Source: Massilibacteroides sp.
Lineage (GTDB): Bacteria; Bacteroidota; Bacteroidia; Bacteroidales; Tannerellaceae
NCBI GenBank assembly: GCA_028708075.1
Contig: JAQVZS010000008.1
Location: 6,872-51,918, forward strand
Direction: 5' to 3'
DNA length: 45,047 nucleotides
In this document: positions 1-7,458 of the stretch, one piece after another
Position numbering within the stretch: the first letter of the stretch is position 1
Layout: each line of letters starts with the position of its first letter
Made by a program: the position numbers and the translations under genes
The notes under the pieces: generated by a model
Database searches by the model: none
What the model was told of the DNA's origin: nothing
The model's input: only the letters and a program-made list of their open reading frames with translations

Positions 1-172
1 AAATGACGGTATTGTTGTGGATATGTTGCTTTACCGTTCGCTTAGTTCCGAGGAATGCTAGCCGTTCACGAATTTGTTTTAATATTGGATTGATCGGCTC
101 TGAATTGATTTGCACTAAATCTATATCTTCCGAATAGTTATCATAACTTATGATAAATTCTCTGGTATTTAG
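1..172 (-). pseudogene. AbiEii-type nucleotidyltransferase fragment, runs off the left edge
   Basis: A reading frame on the minus strand is open from base 172 to the window edge. It encodes the stretch YSEDIDLVQ followed by EPINPILKQIRERL and NNTVI. SEDIDLV is the metal-binding core of the AbiEii/AbiGii-toxin nucleotidyltransferase family, the toxin half of abortive-infection toxin-antitoxin pairs. The frame has a stop immediately upstream (173-175) and no start codon before the motif, so the N-terminus is missing. It overlaps the end of the integrase fragment in another frame, which suggests a deletion joined the two. The family call comes from the motif and its surroundings; the rest lies outside the window. 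Confidence 0.5.
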
Positions 173-461
173 CTATAATCACCTCTGAAATAGGCCTTAG
201 TGGAACTTTAGATAATACATTTGTTTTCTCTCTATTAATAAATATCCAATTTTGCCCATCAACTCCCTTTACTATATTTTCTTTCCGAAGCTGTTTAATA
301 TTTATGTAAGCCAAACCTGAATAGCAGTAGAAAATTTGATTTTTATCCGTTGAATAACAGATATTTATCGGAAAGAAAAAGAGCAATGGGTAACGATATG
401 GAAACGAGCGAACTACTTTCGCTTGCTTTGGTTTACATCGTTTCAAATAACTCTTTTGCAA
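141..461 (-). pseudogene. Tyrosine recombinase (integrase) fragment
   Basis: About 60 residues, from CYSGLAYINIKQL through DGQNWIFINREKT to VPLRP and IIAKYQ, match the front of the catalytic domain of Bacteroidota tyrosine recombinases, which excise and integrate conjugative transposons. The preceding 45 residues do not look like an integrase, and the C-terminal HxxR and catalytic Tyr are absent because the frame ends in the AbiEii-like fragment. It is therefore a dead remnant. Its position in a block of other mobile-element debris, 4 kb from the ssrA 3' end, fits an old integrated element. Confidence 0.6.
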
Positions 462-507
462 AAAAAATGAAAAACTGAAAACCTCATACTATTTCCCACA
501 AAATCCG

Positions 508-515
508 TACCTTTG
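508..515 (+). promoter_or_regulatory. TAccTTTG -7 box, possible promoter toward MATE gene
   Basis: This is an exact match to the Bacteroidota -7 consensus TAnnTTTG in the 257-base gap before the MATE gene. No TTTG -33 box is visible at normal spacing and the leader would be about 200 bases, so it is a weak candidate. Confidence 0.3.
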
Positions 516-586
516 CCCACGTAAATAAACTCATTGTCTAATTTATGAAGTGGCAACTCTGTATATAGCTATCCAGCTCCGGGCAT

Positions 587-607
587 GTCGGGAAGTTTCT
601 TTCCGAC
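587..607. repeat. Inverted repeat/hairpin in MATE leader
   Basis: GTCGGGAA and TTTCCGAC form an 8-bp stem (one G.T pair) around a 5-base loop. It lies about 110 bases before the MATE start. No T-tract follows, so it is not an obvious terminator; it could be a leader structure or an old element end. Confidence 0.35.
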
Positions 608-718
608 AGTGAATTACTATGTCCGTTCCTGTCACAGAGTTTAATCAGCAAATTTATTATTGATTGTTTGCAGTGCTTTTGAAAAGTGCTGTGCAGACAT
701 GCCATTTCGTAAAACAAA

Positions 719-2038
719 ATGAATTATACATATAAACAAATCTGGCTCATCAACCTGCCCATAATGGTGAGCCTACTCATGGAACAGTTGATAAATTTGA
801 CCGATTCCATTTTTCTAGGGCACGTCAGCCAAATAGATTTAGGAGCATTAGCACTGGCTGCAATGTATTACACGGCCATTTACATGCTCGGTTTCGGGTT
901 CAGCCTTGGAGCGCAAGTTGTCATCGCAAGACGGAACGGGGAAGGACGACACAAAGATGTCGGCAAGGTATTCTTTCAGGGATTATTCTTTTTGTCTGCT
1001 TTTGCTGTTGTAGTATTCGTATTGTCCAAACTGTTTTCACCTGTATTGCTTCGTATGGTGATTTCGTCGGATAATGTTTATCAGGCAACCATGCAATATA
1101 TAGAATGGCGGGATTATAGTTACCTGTTCGCTTTTCCATTGTTGGCAATCCGTGCTTTTTTCACTGGGACAACCAAAACCAAGATTCTTACCGCCAACTC
1201 AGTGGTTATGGTGGTATGCAATATCCTGTTCAACTACCTACTGATTTTTGGCAAAGCAGGATTCCCAAAATTGGGAATCAGCGGAGCAGCTATCGGTTCA
1301 TCCCTTGCCGAACTTGTCGGGTTGCTGTTTATGATTGTCTATATGTGGCGACACGTGGACAAAAAACAGTATGGATTACGTGCAGTATTTGACATCAAGT
1401 TATCGCTTCACTTGCTGAACATTTCTGTTTGGACAATGGTGCGGTCATTCTTTTGTATCGCTCCGTGGTTTCTGTTCTTTGTGGCGATAGAACATTTGGG
1501 CGAATGTGAGCTTGCCGCCGCCAATGTAGTAAGAAGTATTTCAATGCTCTTTTTTGTAATTGTCAATTCATTTGCAACGACTACGATTTCGTTGGTAAGC
1601 AATCTAATTGGAGCAAAGCAAATAGAAAAGGTGAAGCCGACTTGCCGCCGTGTTATTACGCTGAATTATGCATTCGGTATTCCGCTTATATTGTTGGCTT
1701 TTGCTTTTTCAGGTGTTCTTTTGCGATTGTTCACCAATGAGGTGGCAGTTATTCACACGGCGTTTTACCCGTTTTGTGTAATGCTATCGACATTCATTAT
1801 TTCCGTACCCGCTTACACCTATTGCAATACGGTAATAGGCATGGGCAACACCAAAATAGCCTTCATATTTCAGATGATAAACATAACTATCTATTTGGCT
1901 TATCTGTTCCTGCTTTCACGCACTGAGGGTATTCCATTGGCGATGTACTGGACTTCCGAACAGCTATATGTTATCGTATTGCTTGTGTTGTCCTTGCTGT
2001 ATCTCAAAAGGAATAAATGGCAAAATAAGAATTTATAG
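719..2038 (+). CDS. MATE family multidrug/Na+ efflux transporter
   Basis: This 439-residue protein has the usual MATE length and about twelve hydrophobic segments. The N-terminus (QIWLINLPIMVSLLMEQL, then DSIFLGHVS) is typical of the MatE fold, and two homologous halves are visible (restart near residue 235). MATE proteins export cationic drugs or other small molecules across the inner membrane using Na+ or H+ gradients; the substrate here cannot be read. The ATG start directly precedes a hydrophobic helix. It is intact although its neighbours on both sides are broken, so it may be cargo of a decayed mobile element. No partner gene or regulator is adjacent. Confidence 0.9.
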   Translation: MNYTYKQIWLINLPIMVSLLMEQLINLTDSIFLGHVSQIDLGALALAAMYYTAIYMLGFGFSLGAQVVIARRNGEGRHKDVGKVFFQGLFFLSAFAVVVFVLSKLFSPVLLRMVISSDNVYQATMQYIEWRDYSYLFAFPLLAIRAFFTGTTKTKILTANSVVMVVCNILFNYLLIFGKAGFPKLGISGAAIGSSLAELVGLLFMIVYMWRHVDKKQYGLRAVFDIKLSLHLLNISVWTMVRSFFCIAPWFLFFVAIEHLGECELAAANVVRSISMLFFVIVNSFATTTISLVSNLIGAKQIEKVKPTCRRVITLNYAFGIPLILLAFAFSGVLLRLFTNEVAVIHTAFYPFCVMLSTFIISVPAYTYCNTVIGMGNTKIAFIFQMINITIYLAYLFLLSRTEGIPLAMYWTSEQLYVIVLLVLSLLYLKRNKWQNKNL

Positions 2039-2101
2039 TTCCAATAAATATTTAGTTATGTGGAATATTCTTGACACCAAACTATATGTGATTTTGTCTG
2101 A

Positions 2102-2680
2102 CCCATTTACAAGAGTGATTCAGATTCGGAAATAAAGGAAGCCTATAAAGAATTTGTCGAAAGATTAATCCTATATCTGGATACGGAAACAGATAATATA
2201 AAACGTGTTCGCCTAATCAATATGACATAGGTAGAGTTTGAAACGATAAAGTCTTTGGAACTTTCATACGGGGCGAAAAAGGATATATTGAAGATTGTGT
2301 ATTCGGACAAAGTGTTATCGCTGATAAATAAGGAGCTGGATTTGATACACCGCCAGATGGAACATCCGAAGTATTTTATCAGGATAGAAACCGACTGGAA
2401 GTCTCCTTTATTCCTGAATCCCGATATCATTAATTACACGGACGTCATGGAAAATATCTGTGGATTTTACTATTTACACTGTATTAATGGGATTAATGGA
2501 AGGAATGTCCCTTTCAGTTTGTTAGTAAACGGATTTGAGCATTTGTTCAACTTCAAATTTGCCGACCAGTATAAGAAACGGGATGAAGTAATCAAACGAA
2601 AGTCCAATAAGCGAACAGGATTCTTAGACCGCATGGGTACTGCTATTAACCAGAAAGCCAAAGAAGAAGGCTATTGGTAA
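2102..2680 (+). pseudogene. RteC-like conjugative-transposon regulator, broken by a stop
   Basis: The C-terminal ~140 residues resemble RteC, the regulator that promotes excision and transfer genes of CTnDOT-type conjugative transposons. Markers are the helix around FYYLHCINGING, FEHLFNF, and the ending RKSNKRTGFLDRM. Upstream residues in the same frame (DSDSEIKEAYKEFVERL...) continue the family pattern but are separated by an in-frame TAG at 2228-2230, and no good start is seen after the stop at 2099-2101. The natural full length is longer, so I call this a pseudogene. A shorter product starting from TTG at 2255 cannot be excluded. It supports a conjugative-element origin for this block. Confidence 0.6.
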
Positions 2681-2735
2681 AAAATTCATTTTTTAATTGT
2701 TGTAAATCAGCGCATTATAAATTATTTATAAAACA

Positions 2736-3089
2736 GGTGAGTGTAGCAAGTCTCACATACTGGTAGAGGAGATTATTAACTCCTCTATGCTATTAAGAAG
2801 TATGAGAGAGGGATACAACACTTTTAGAGAGGTTTTGAACAGTAAAGATGAGCTTAGATTAGACCAATGGCTCGAGAAGTATAAGTCGACCAAAATACGG
2901 AGGATTATAAGTTTTATAAATGGCATTAATCTTGATTTAAAAGCAGTAAAAAATGCCATTAAATACCCTTGGAGTAAAGGAGTTGTAGAGGGTCATGTAA
3001 ACAGATTAAAAAACAAGAAAAGAGAAATGTATGGCAGGGCGGGATTTGAGCTGTTAAGACGAAAGGTAGTTCTTTCCAACTCAGGATAG
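2736..3089 (+). pseudogene. ISL3-family transposase, C-terminal remnant
   Basis: The last ~115 residues of a DDE transposase of the ISL3 family remain. The diagnostic end is present: SKGVVEGHVNRLKNKKREMYGRAGFELLRR, here split as GVVEGHVNRLK and MYGRAGFELLRR, which carries the catalytic Glu. The N-terminal zinc finger, helix-turn-helix and first two catalytic Asp residues are missing, and the frame upstream of the ATG at 2787 stays open only to about 2736. The element is a truncated, non-autonomous remnant. Confidence 0.7.
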
Positions 3090-3092
3090 TCT

Positions 3093-3115
3093 GCACCAAA
3101 TTTGACGAAGAACCC
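3093..3115 (+). repeat. Probable right terminal inverted repeat of the ISL3 remnant
   Basis: The sequence just after the transposase stop, GCACCAAATTTGACGAAG then AACCC, looks like an ISL3-type terminal repeat (GGGTTCTTCGTCAAATTTG on the other strand). The matching left end is not found in the window, which agrees with loss of the 5' half of the element. This is inferred from position and resemblance only. Confidence 0.35.
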
Positions 3116-3243
3116 CGTTTCACCGGAATAAACAATTATTCGGCAAAATCCTGACTGGCGAATTGGTTAAATTCTACTGCAAATGTGACTGATTCGAAGA
3201 TAGTTCGTATTTTCGCAGACGATAATTGATAGAAATAGATAAG

Positions 3244-3579
3244 ATGGATAAGCTGAACATTCTTTGGACAACGGATAATAAAAATACGATATTCAATATG
3301 CTTTCTATGTATGCTATTAACTCGAAAAAGAGAGGGTGGTGGAAAGAGGTAAACGTGATTTTATGGGGAGCGTCCGTAAAACTTGCAGGCCATGACACAC
3401 AAGTCCAGACTGAGATTTTAGAAATGTTGCAAAATGGCGTATCGGTAGAGGCCTGCAAGGATTGTAGCGATAATTTTAATGTTTCCGACACCTTGTCGGA
3501 GTTGGGGATAAACGTAAGATATATGGGACAACACTTGACAGAATATTTGAAAAATGAGGAGAAAATAATAACAATTTGA
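3244..3579 (+). CDS. DsrE/DsrF-like family protein
   Basis: A 111-residue protein starting at the ATG that gives MDKLNILWTTDN; an earlier TTG at 3226 is possible but less likely. The sequence is typical of the Bacteroidota DsrE group: ILWTTDNK at the first strand, VILWGASVKLAG, QTEILEMLQNGV, EACKDC, LGINVRYMG. The DsrE fold is small and cytoplasmic; some members carry sulfur on a Cys. Here the EACKDC pair could serve as reactive cysteines, but no sulfur-relay partner is nearby, so the role is unknown. GrpB begins 5 bases downstream, suggesting co-transcription. Confidence 0.8.
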   Translation: MDKLNILWTTDNKNTIFNMLSMYAINSKKRGWWKEVNVILWGASVKLAGHDTQVQTEILEMLQNGVSVEACKDCSDNFNVSDTLSELGINVRYMGQHLTEYLKNEEKIITI

Positions 3580-3584
3580 CCAAA

Positions 3585-4250
3585 ATGAAATTAGATAATT
3601 TACCTGTTGAAGAAATAGGAAGACTTTTCCCTATATATATCGTTCCTTATAATCCTAATTGGAAAATACTATTTGAGAAAGAAAAGAATTTGATAACAAG
3701 CGTTTTAAGCAATGATATAATATTATTGGTTATAGAACACTTAGGTAGTACCTCTGTTGAAGGACTTGCGTCTAAACCTACGATTGATATTTTACTCGAA
3801 GTGCCGAATTTGAATGATGAGTTAAAACAGACGCTCATTCACAAATTATCAAAAATCGATTATGGGAACATGGATAACGTGGAAGACGATCACAGAATGA
3901 CCTTCGGCAAAGGTTATGATGAAAATTATTTAACCACACAATCCTATCATTTACATATTCGGGAAAAAGGAAATTATCCACAAGACGAGATTTATTTTAG
4001 AGATAGTTTGCGTGAAAATCCAGACATACGAGATGAATATGCGAAATTGAAATATTCATTAGCTGAAAAATACAAATATAATCGGGAAGAATATACACGG
4101 GCAAAAACGGAATTTATAAAAAGAATTACAGAACTGCAAAAAAGGAAAATGAGTGAGATTCCGATACGAAAGATAAAAGAAAGTGAGGGGATACTGAAAG
4201 ACTTGTTATATGAATCAATCTATCAGCCAGACGAAGAGAATCTAAAATAA
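3585..4250 (+). CDS. GrpB/UPF0157 nucleotidyltransferase-like protein with a GNAT N-terminal tail
   Basis: Residues ~15-190 form a GrpB domain (nucleotidyltransferase fold), with IVPYNPNWKILFEKEK, then EHLGSTSVEGLASKPTID (Gly-Ser and Asp-x-Asp-like active-site region), then YHLHI. Its biochemical role is not settled. At codon 189 (ATG 4149) the frame runs without a stop into about 33 residues (SEIPIRKIKES, LLYESIYQPDEENL) that look like the start of a separate GNAT acetyltransferase. The protein then ends abruptly. The tail is therefore a truncated second gene read in frame, not a normal GrpB extension. Start chosen at ATG 3585, 5 bases after the DsrE gene. Confidence 0.8.
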   Translation: MKLDNLPVEEIGRLFPIYIVPYNPNWKILFEKEKNLITSVLSNDIILLVIEHLGSTSVEGLASKPTIDILLEVPNLNDELKQTLIHKLSKIDYGNMDNVEDDHRMTFGKGYDENYLTTQSYHLHIREKGNYPQDEIYFRDSLRENPDIRDEYAKLKYSLAEKYKYNREEYTRAKTEFIKRITELQKRKMSEIPIRKIKESEGILKDLLYESIYQPDEENLK

Positions 4251-4363
4251 AAAATTTCCGGATATTTGATGAAATACCTTTATTGTCCAACAAAGGAATT
4301 AACATCATAATTGGAGAAAATAATTCCGGCAAAACAGCGATCATTGATGCTTTGAGGATATAA
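4244..4363 (+). pseudogene. OLD-family/AAA ATPase N-terminal fragment with Walker A
   Basis: In the +1 frame relative to the GrpB/GNAT product, the sequence KIKNFRIFDE, then NIIIGENNSGKT, then IIDALRI is open and ends at TAA 4361. GENNSGKT is a perfect Walker A loop of the OLD endonuclease/RecF-like ATPase group, many of which act in phage defence. The start codon is missing and only 39 codons remain, so this is a deletion remnant joined to the GNAT fragment at about 4243-4250. Confidence 0.6.
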
Positions 4364-4397
4364 CAAATCCGTATAAATCAGAGTTTATACGGATTTG
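4364..4397 (-). terminator. Perfect 14-bp hairpin, terminator of ssrA
   Basis: CAAATCCGTATAAA and TTTATACGGATTTG are perfectly complementary around a 6-base loop. It lies 22 bases beyond the 3' end of the tmRNA gene and probably ends its transcription. The plus-strand side is followed by a T-rich stretch (TATTCTTTT), so it may work in both directions. Confidence 0.7.
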
Positions 4398-4419
4398 TAT
4401 TCTTTTGAACTTCAAAAAG

Positions 4420-4816
4420 TGGAGCTGGAGAGATTCGAACTCTCGTCCAAACGAGGAATTAATTTGCTTTCTACATGTTTATCTTTGCTTTAATTGTCGG
4501 GGAGGAGCAAGACCAAAGCTACCGACTCTTCCCTTATCCTCTAAGGTTTCGCTCAGCGTTCGAGGCGTCCGCTAAACTATTTCCGATATTGCTGCACCAC
4601 CTGATCGGACCGCTTCGGAACCACAGCATCCGGGTGATGTTACGTCCCCACAACTATTGCAGGGATTAAGCTTTAATCTACTGTGCTTCGATCAAGCAGC
4701 GTAAGCGTAATTGTTTTCGCCAGTTAATTGTTCGTTGTCTGAGATTTAAGTGCAAGCCAACCACGCACTACATGCTTACAAACCACTTCTACCCGCTGTC
4801 AAAACCGGTCAGCCCC
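4420..4816 (-). ncRNA. ssrA: tmRNA (transfer-messenger RNA)
   Basis: On the minus strand the gene starts GGGGCTGACCGGTTTTGACA and ends with the T-arm GTTCGAATC and acceptor strand CAGCTCC plus discriminator A. GGGGCTG pairs with CAGCTCC to close the tRNA-like domain. CCA is not encoded after the discriminator (CTT follows). The internal tag frame reads GENNYAYAA and stop. tmRNA, with SmpB (encoded at 23451 in this window), rescues ribosomes stalled on broken mRNA and tags the product for degradation. Its 3' end is a favoured integration site for islands, and broken mobile-element genes lie directly beyond it. Confidence 0.95.
4692..4721 (-). other. tmRNA tag reading frame GENNYAYAA-stop
   Basis: Reading the minus strand from 4721 gives Gly-Glu-Asn-Asn-Tyr-Ala-Tyr-Ala-Ala and TGA. 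The related tags I recall from Bacteroidales end YALAA. Here a Leu is replaced by Tyr two residues before the final Ala-Ala, the part that proteases read. Confidence 0.85.
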
Positions 4817-4868
4817 GTGATTGTATTTTCCGACGAATAACGCTTTATTGACGGATTAAATTTGACTA

Positions 4869-4876
4869 CAAAGATA
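4869..4876 (-). promoter_or_regulatory. -7 box of ssrA promoter (TAtcTTTG)
   Basis: An exact TAnnTTTG match on the minus strand, 53 bases upstream of the mature tmRNA 5' end. This leaves a leader of about 45 bases to be removed by RNase P. A clear -33 TTTG is not seen. Confidence 0.5.
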
Positions 4877-4897
4877 ATGTTTTATGTAGATTATCGT

Positions 4898-4905
4898 TAG
4901 TTTTG
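4898..4905 (+). promoter_or_regulatory. -7 box of mutarotase-like gene promoter (TAgtTTTG)
   Basis: An exact TAnnTTTG match 21 bases before the ATG at 4927. It is divergent from the ssrA promoter, whose -7 box is about 20 bases away on the other strand, so the two promoters overlap back to back. Confidence 0.45.
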
Positions 4906-4926
4906 TCGAATTATAACGCATGAAAT

Positions 4927-5313
4927 ATGGAAAACACGTTAGGATATCCACAAAAGAAATATCCGGAGCCGGTTAAACGGTATTGTCAAACGTTGGAACT
5001 GAAAGACGATCCGGAATTAATTAAAGAGTACATCAATCGGCATAGCGAATTGCGTCACTGGCCAAAAATAGTAGAAGGAATTCGGGCCGTCGGTATTCTT
5101 GAAATGGAAATATACCTTTTGGGAACGACACTTTTTATGATTGTGGAAACACCACTTGATTTTGAATGGGAGTCTGCTTTTGAAAAATTAGCAGGGCTTC
5201 CTCGCCAACAGGAATGGGAGACGTACATGTCGATCTTCCAAAAAGCGGATCCGAATGCTTCTTCTTCTGAAAAATGGCAGTTGATGGAACGTATCTTCCA
5301 CCTGTACGAATGA
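4927..5313 (+). CDS. L-rhamnose/L-fucose mutarotase-like protein
   Basis: A 128-residue protein of the RhaM/FucU-like dimeric alpha-beta barrel family, which interconverts the alpha and beta anomers of L-rhamnose. Family markers are YINRHSELRHWPKIVEGI (catalytic His region near residue 39), GILEMEIYLLGTTLFMIVE and WETYMSIFQ. Members of this group are about 105-130 residues, so length is normal. The gene stands alone, away from rhamnose isomerase or kinase genes, so the natural sugar is open. It ends one base before the convergent stop of the esterase gene. Confidence 0.8.
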   Translation: MENTLGYPQKKYPEPVKRYCQTLELKDDPELIKEYINRHSELRHWPKIVEGIRAVGILEMEIYLLGTTLFMIVETPLDFEWESAFEKLAGLPRQQEWETYMSIFQKADPNASSSEKWQLMERIFHLYE

Positions 5314-5314
5314 T

Positions 5315-6196
5315 TTATTCCAGAATGCCGATTTCGCGGAACCAGTCTTCTGCTCTGTCCGGCCATTCATTGACCGCTGATCCGGTGTCACGCAATCCGT
5401 AACCATGTCCTCCCTGGCTGTATAAATGCATCCGGGCAGGCACTCCGGCTTCTTTTAACGCGTAATAATAAAAGAGGCTGCTGTTGATATAGGATTTGTC
5501 GTCTTCGGCCTGTATGATTAATGTTTGAGGGGTTTGCGCTGTTGGTTTAACTTCCGGAGAAACCTGGAAATCGGCCGCATCCAAATAAGCGGGATAAACC
5601 AGAATACAGAAATCCGGTCGACAACTGACTTTATCTATCGCATCTATTGCCGGATATGCTTTTTCTTTGTAATTGTTGCTGACGGTAGCCGATAAATGAG
5701 CCCCGGCAGAAAAGCCCAGAATCCCGATTCGGCTTTTATCGATGTTGAGTTCCTTGGCTTTCGAACGGATATAACTGATTGCACGCTGGGCATCTTGAAG
5801 CGGAGCTTGGTGTTTGGGCAGCCCCTCCCTTCGAGGAACGCGGTATTTTAAAAGAACAGCTGTAATTCCCAGGTCGTTAAGCCATTGGCAAACTTCATCT
5901 CCTTCCAGGTCGTAGGCTAAAATGTTATAACCTCCTCCCGGACAGACCAGAACTGCCGAACCATTTGCCAACTCTTCAGACGGGGTATAAACTGTGATGG
6001 TCGGTTCGCTAACGCCGGTGATACGCAGAACCGATTCTCCTCCGGTAGAACCTCCATCCCGGTCTGCTTTTTCGATTAATTTTGTATTCTCACCCGGCGC
6101 TCCGTCCGGGAATAAAAGTACCGGATCTTCTTGTGCGGCAATTGGATTAATCATAAAACTTATTAATAAGCATGTAATAATACCTTTATGTAACAT
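5315..6196 (-). CDS. Exported alpha/beta-hydrolase (BD-FAE/acetyl-esterase type)
   Basis: A 293-residue protein with a signal peptide (hydrophobic to residue ~21, AQ cleavage). The alpha/beta-hydrolase core has the oxyanion motif CPGGGY (85-90), nucleophile elbow GFSAGAH with Ser163, acid in QAEDDKS (Asp232/233) and His264 in GGHGYGLR, so the triad is complete. This subgroup (bacterial feruloyl/acetyl esterases) removes acetyl or feruloyl groups from plant polysaccharide, or acts as a peptidase-like esterase. The substrate cannot be read. It is convergent with the mutarotase-like gene, which also handles sugars, but there is no operon link. Confidence 0.85.
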   Translation of the reverse strand: MLHKGIITCLLISFMINPIAAQEDPVLLFPDGAPGENTKLIEKADRDGGSTGGESVLRITGVSEPTITVYTPSEELANGSAVLVCPGGGYNILAYDLEGDEVCQWLNDLGITAVLLKYRVPRREGLPKHQAPLQDAQRAISYIRSKAKELNIDKSRIGILGFSAGAHLSATVSNNYKEKAYPAIDAIDKVSCRPDFCILVYPAYLDAADFQVSPEVKPTAQTPQTLIIQAEDDKSYINSSLFYYYALKEAGVPARMHLYSQGGHGYGLRDTGSAVNEWPDRAEDWFREIGILE

Positions 6197-6516
6197 AGCC
6201 TATAGATTTTTCGTATAATTAGATTTGTATTACGAAGATAGAAATAAAAATATATAGAGCCGACAAGAAATGTAAATTATTATTTAGATGCGTTGATAAC
6301 GTAAGAATGTTGTGTTTTTTTGTTGTGGATATTCTCTACATTTCCCCATTAATATTCCACAATTCAATTTGCAGATGTTCTTTTTATTCATGAGATTAGA
6401 TTTTGATTTTAAACGGAAAGGAACAAAAATAAAAGAATGCATGTTTTTTGGCCTGTATATTGAACGGTATTAACTGTATTCGTTTTTAATGTTTAACTGT
6501 TTTAAATTTTAAAGTC
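6197..6516. other. 320-base divergent intergenic region
   Basis: A+T-rich gap between the esterase (minus) and a small secreted protein (plus). I see no ORF or strong hairpin. A near-consensus box TATCTTCG on the minus strand and TACATTTC on the plus strand could be -7 elements, each with one mismatch. No RNA gene was recognised. Confidence 0.4.
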
Positions 6517-6822
6517 ATGAAAAAGATTGTTTTAATGTTCGCGATTCTTGCCGGAGTGGCATTTACTGTACAAAATGCAGATGCATTAACTGTTGTACAA
6601 AGTGTTGAAAATGTAAATCAAGATGAATTTGTGAAAATTGAAGTGAAAGATCTTCCTCAGCTGGTGGTTGATGCTGTGCTGAAAGCGAATGAAGGGGCTA
6701 CAATTAAAGAAGCGTTTGTTTCGGGAACGGACGCAGACAAAAAGTTTAAAGTTGTTGCCGTAAGTGCTGAAGGTGAAGAACTGACCTTAATTTTTAACGG
6801 AAAAGGGGAAATTATCTCTTAA
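6517..6822 (+). CDS. Small exported protein, PepSY-like
   Basis: A 101-residue protein with a signal peptide (MKKIVLMFAILAGVAFTVQNADA). The mature part contains VKIEVKDLPQLVVDAVLKANEGATIKEAF and then FKVVAVSAEGEELTLIFNGKGEII. This is the layout of the small periplasmic PepSY-like proteins common in Bacteroidales: a short helix after 'LP..V..A', then a beta-sheet ending in 'F...G.I'. Function unknown. It is monocistronic, with a terminator hairpin 39 bases after the stop. Confidence 0.75.
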   Translation: MKKIVLMFAILAGVAFTVQNADALTVVQSVENVNQDEFVKIEVKDLPQLVVDAVLKANEGATIKEAFVSGTDADKKFKVVAVSAEGEELTLIFNGKGEIIS

Positions 6823-6860
6823 GTTGGATTGGTTGTAAAACGTTTACTGATCTGGACAAA

Positions 6861-6898
6861 AGACAGGGCCTGATTCTGGGGAGGAACAGGCTCTGTCT
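6861..6898. terminator. Terminator hairpin between convergent genes
   Basis: AGACAGGGCCTG and CAGGCTCTGTCT form a 12-bp stem (one mismatch) followed by ATTTTAT. It lies between the small exported protein and the convergent flavin-binding protein and may serve both. Confidence 0.65.
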
Positions 6899-6939
6899 AT
6901 TTTATGTTGTCATGAGAAGAGCTAAATTCTTCGCTTGTT

Positions 6940-7329
6940 TTATAACTCAAAATGTTCCGGATCGCGTGTAAAAGAATAAATATCGACAACGCCTTTTTCG
7001 AAATATAATATTTCAAAAAGTTCGTCGTTCGCGGAATACCCGGGTACGGGAGATTGTTTTAAAAATTCTTCTTTTGCTGTTACAGACGGGTCGACTTTTA
7101 CGATACCACAGATACGTACCCAGTCTTCGTTATTCAGCATACCTGCCATTTCTATTTTCGGATTGGCTACCATTTGTTTGAAACAGTTTTTATTGTTACT
7201 GGTACAGATGTACAGCTTTCCATTGATTTCGGCAACAGCCCCAAAAGGACGAACTCTTGGTTGATCGGCTTCATTGGTCGCTAAAAAGAAGACTTTACAT
7301 TTTCTTAATAGATCTACAGCTTTATTCAT
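6940..7329 (-). CDS. Pyridoxamine 5'-phosphate oxidase-like FMN-binding protein
   Basis: A 129-residue split-barrel protein starting at ATG 7329 (MNKAVDLLRKCKVFFLAT); a GTG at 7338 would add three residues. Family signs are FFLATNEADQPRVRPFGAV, LYICTSNNKNCFKQM and NPKIEMAGM, the layout of small flavin reductases and NimA-like proteins rather than true PdxH. Such proteins bind FMN or F420/heme and often reduce small nitro compounds or detoxify; the substrate is unknown. Its putative -7 box TAtcTTTG lies 26 bases upstream. Convergent with the small exported protein gene. Confidence 0.8.
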   Translation of the reverse strand: MNKAVDLLRKCKVFFLATNEADQPRVRPFGAVAEINGKLYICTSNNKNCFKQMVANPKIEMAGMLNNEDWVRICGIVKVDPSVTAKEEFLKQSPVPGYSANDELFEILYFEKGVVDIYSFTRDPEHFEL

Positions 7330-7354
7330 GTTCTTCACTTTTATTATTTTTACA

Positions 7355-7362
7355 CAAAGATA
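7355..7362 (-). promoter_or_regulatory. -7 box of FMN-protein gene (TAtcTTTG)
   Basis: An exact TAnnTTTG match on the minus strand, 26 bases before the ATG at 7329, leaving a short leader. No convincing -33 box. Confidence 0.4.
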
Positions 7363-7406
7363 TAATCATAACGCAAAAACTTTAACATTAATAGTTTTTA
7401 TTTTCC

Positions 7407-7414
7407 TAAGTTTG
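7407..7414 (+). promoter_or_regulatory. -7 box of alpha-galactosidase gene (TAagTTTG)
   Basis: An exact TAnnTTTG match 45 bases before the ATG at 7459, back to back with the box at 7355-7362 on the other strand. Confidence 0.4.
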
Positions 7415-7458
7415 TTCTGTTTTTATGATTATTGTTTTACTAAAAATATAATGGCATT

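Noticed and set aside
4475-4669. 64-residue plus-strand ORF
   Set aside because: It lies fully inside the tmRNA gene on the other strand and has no protein-like features.
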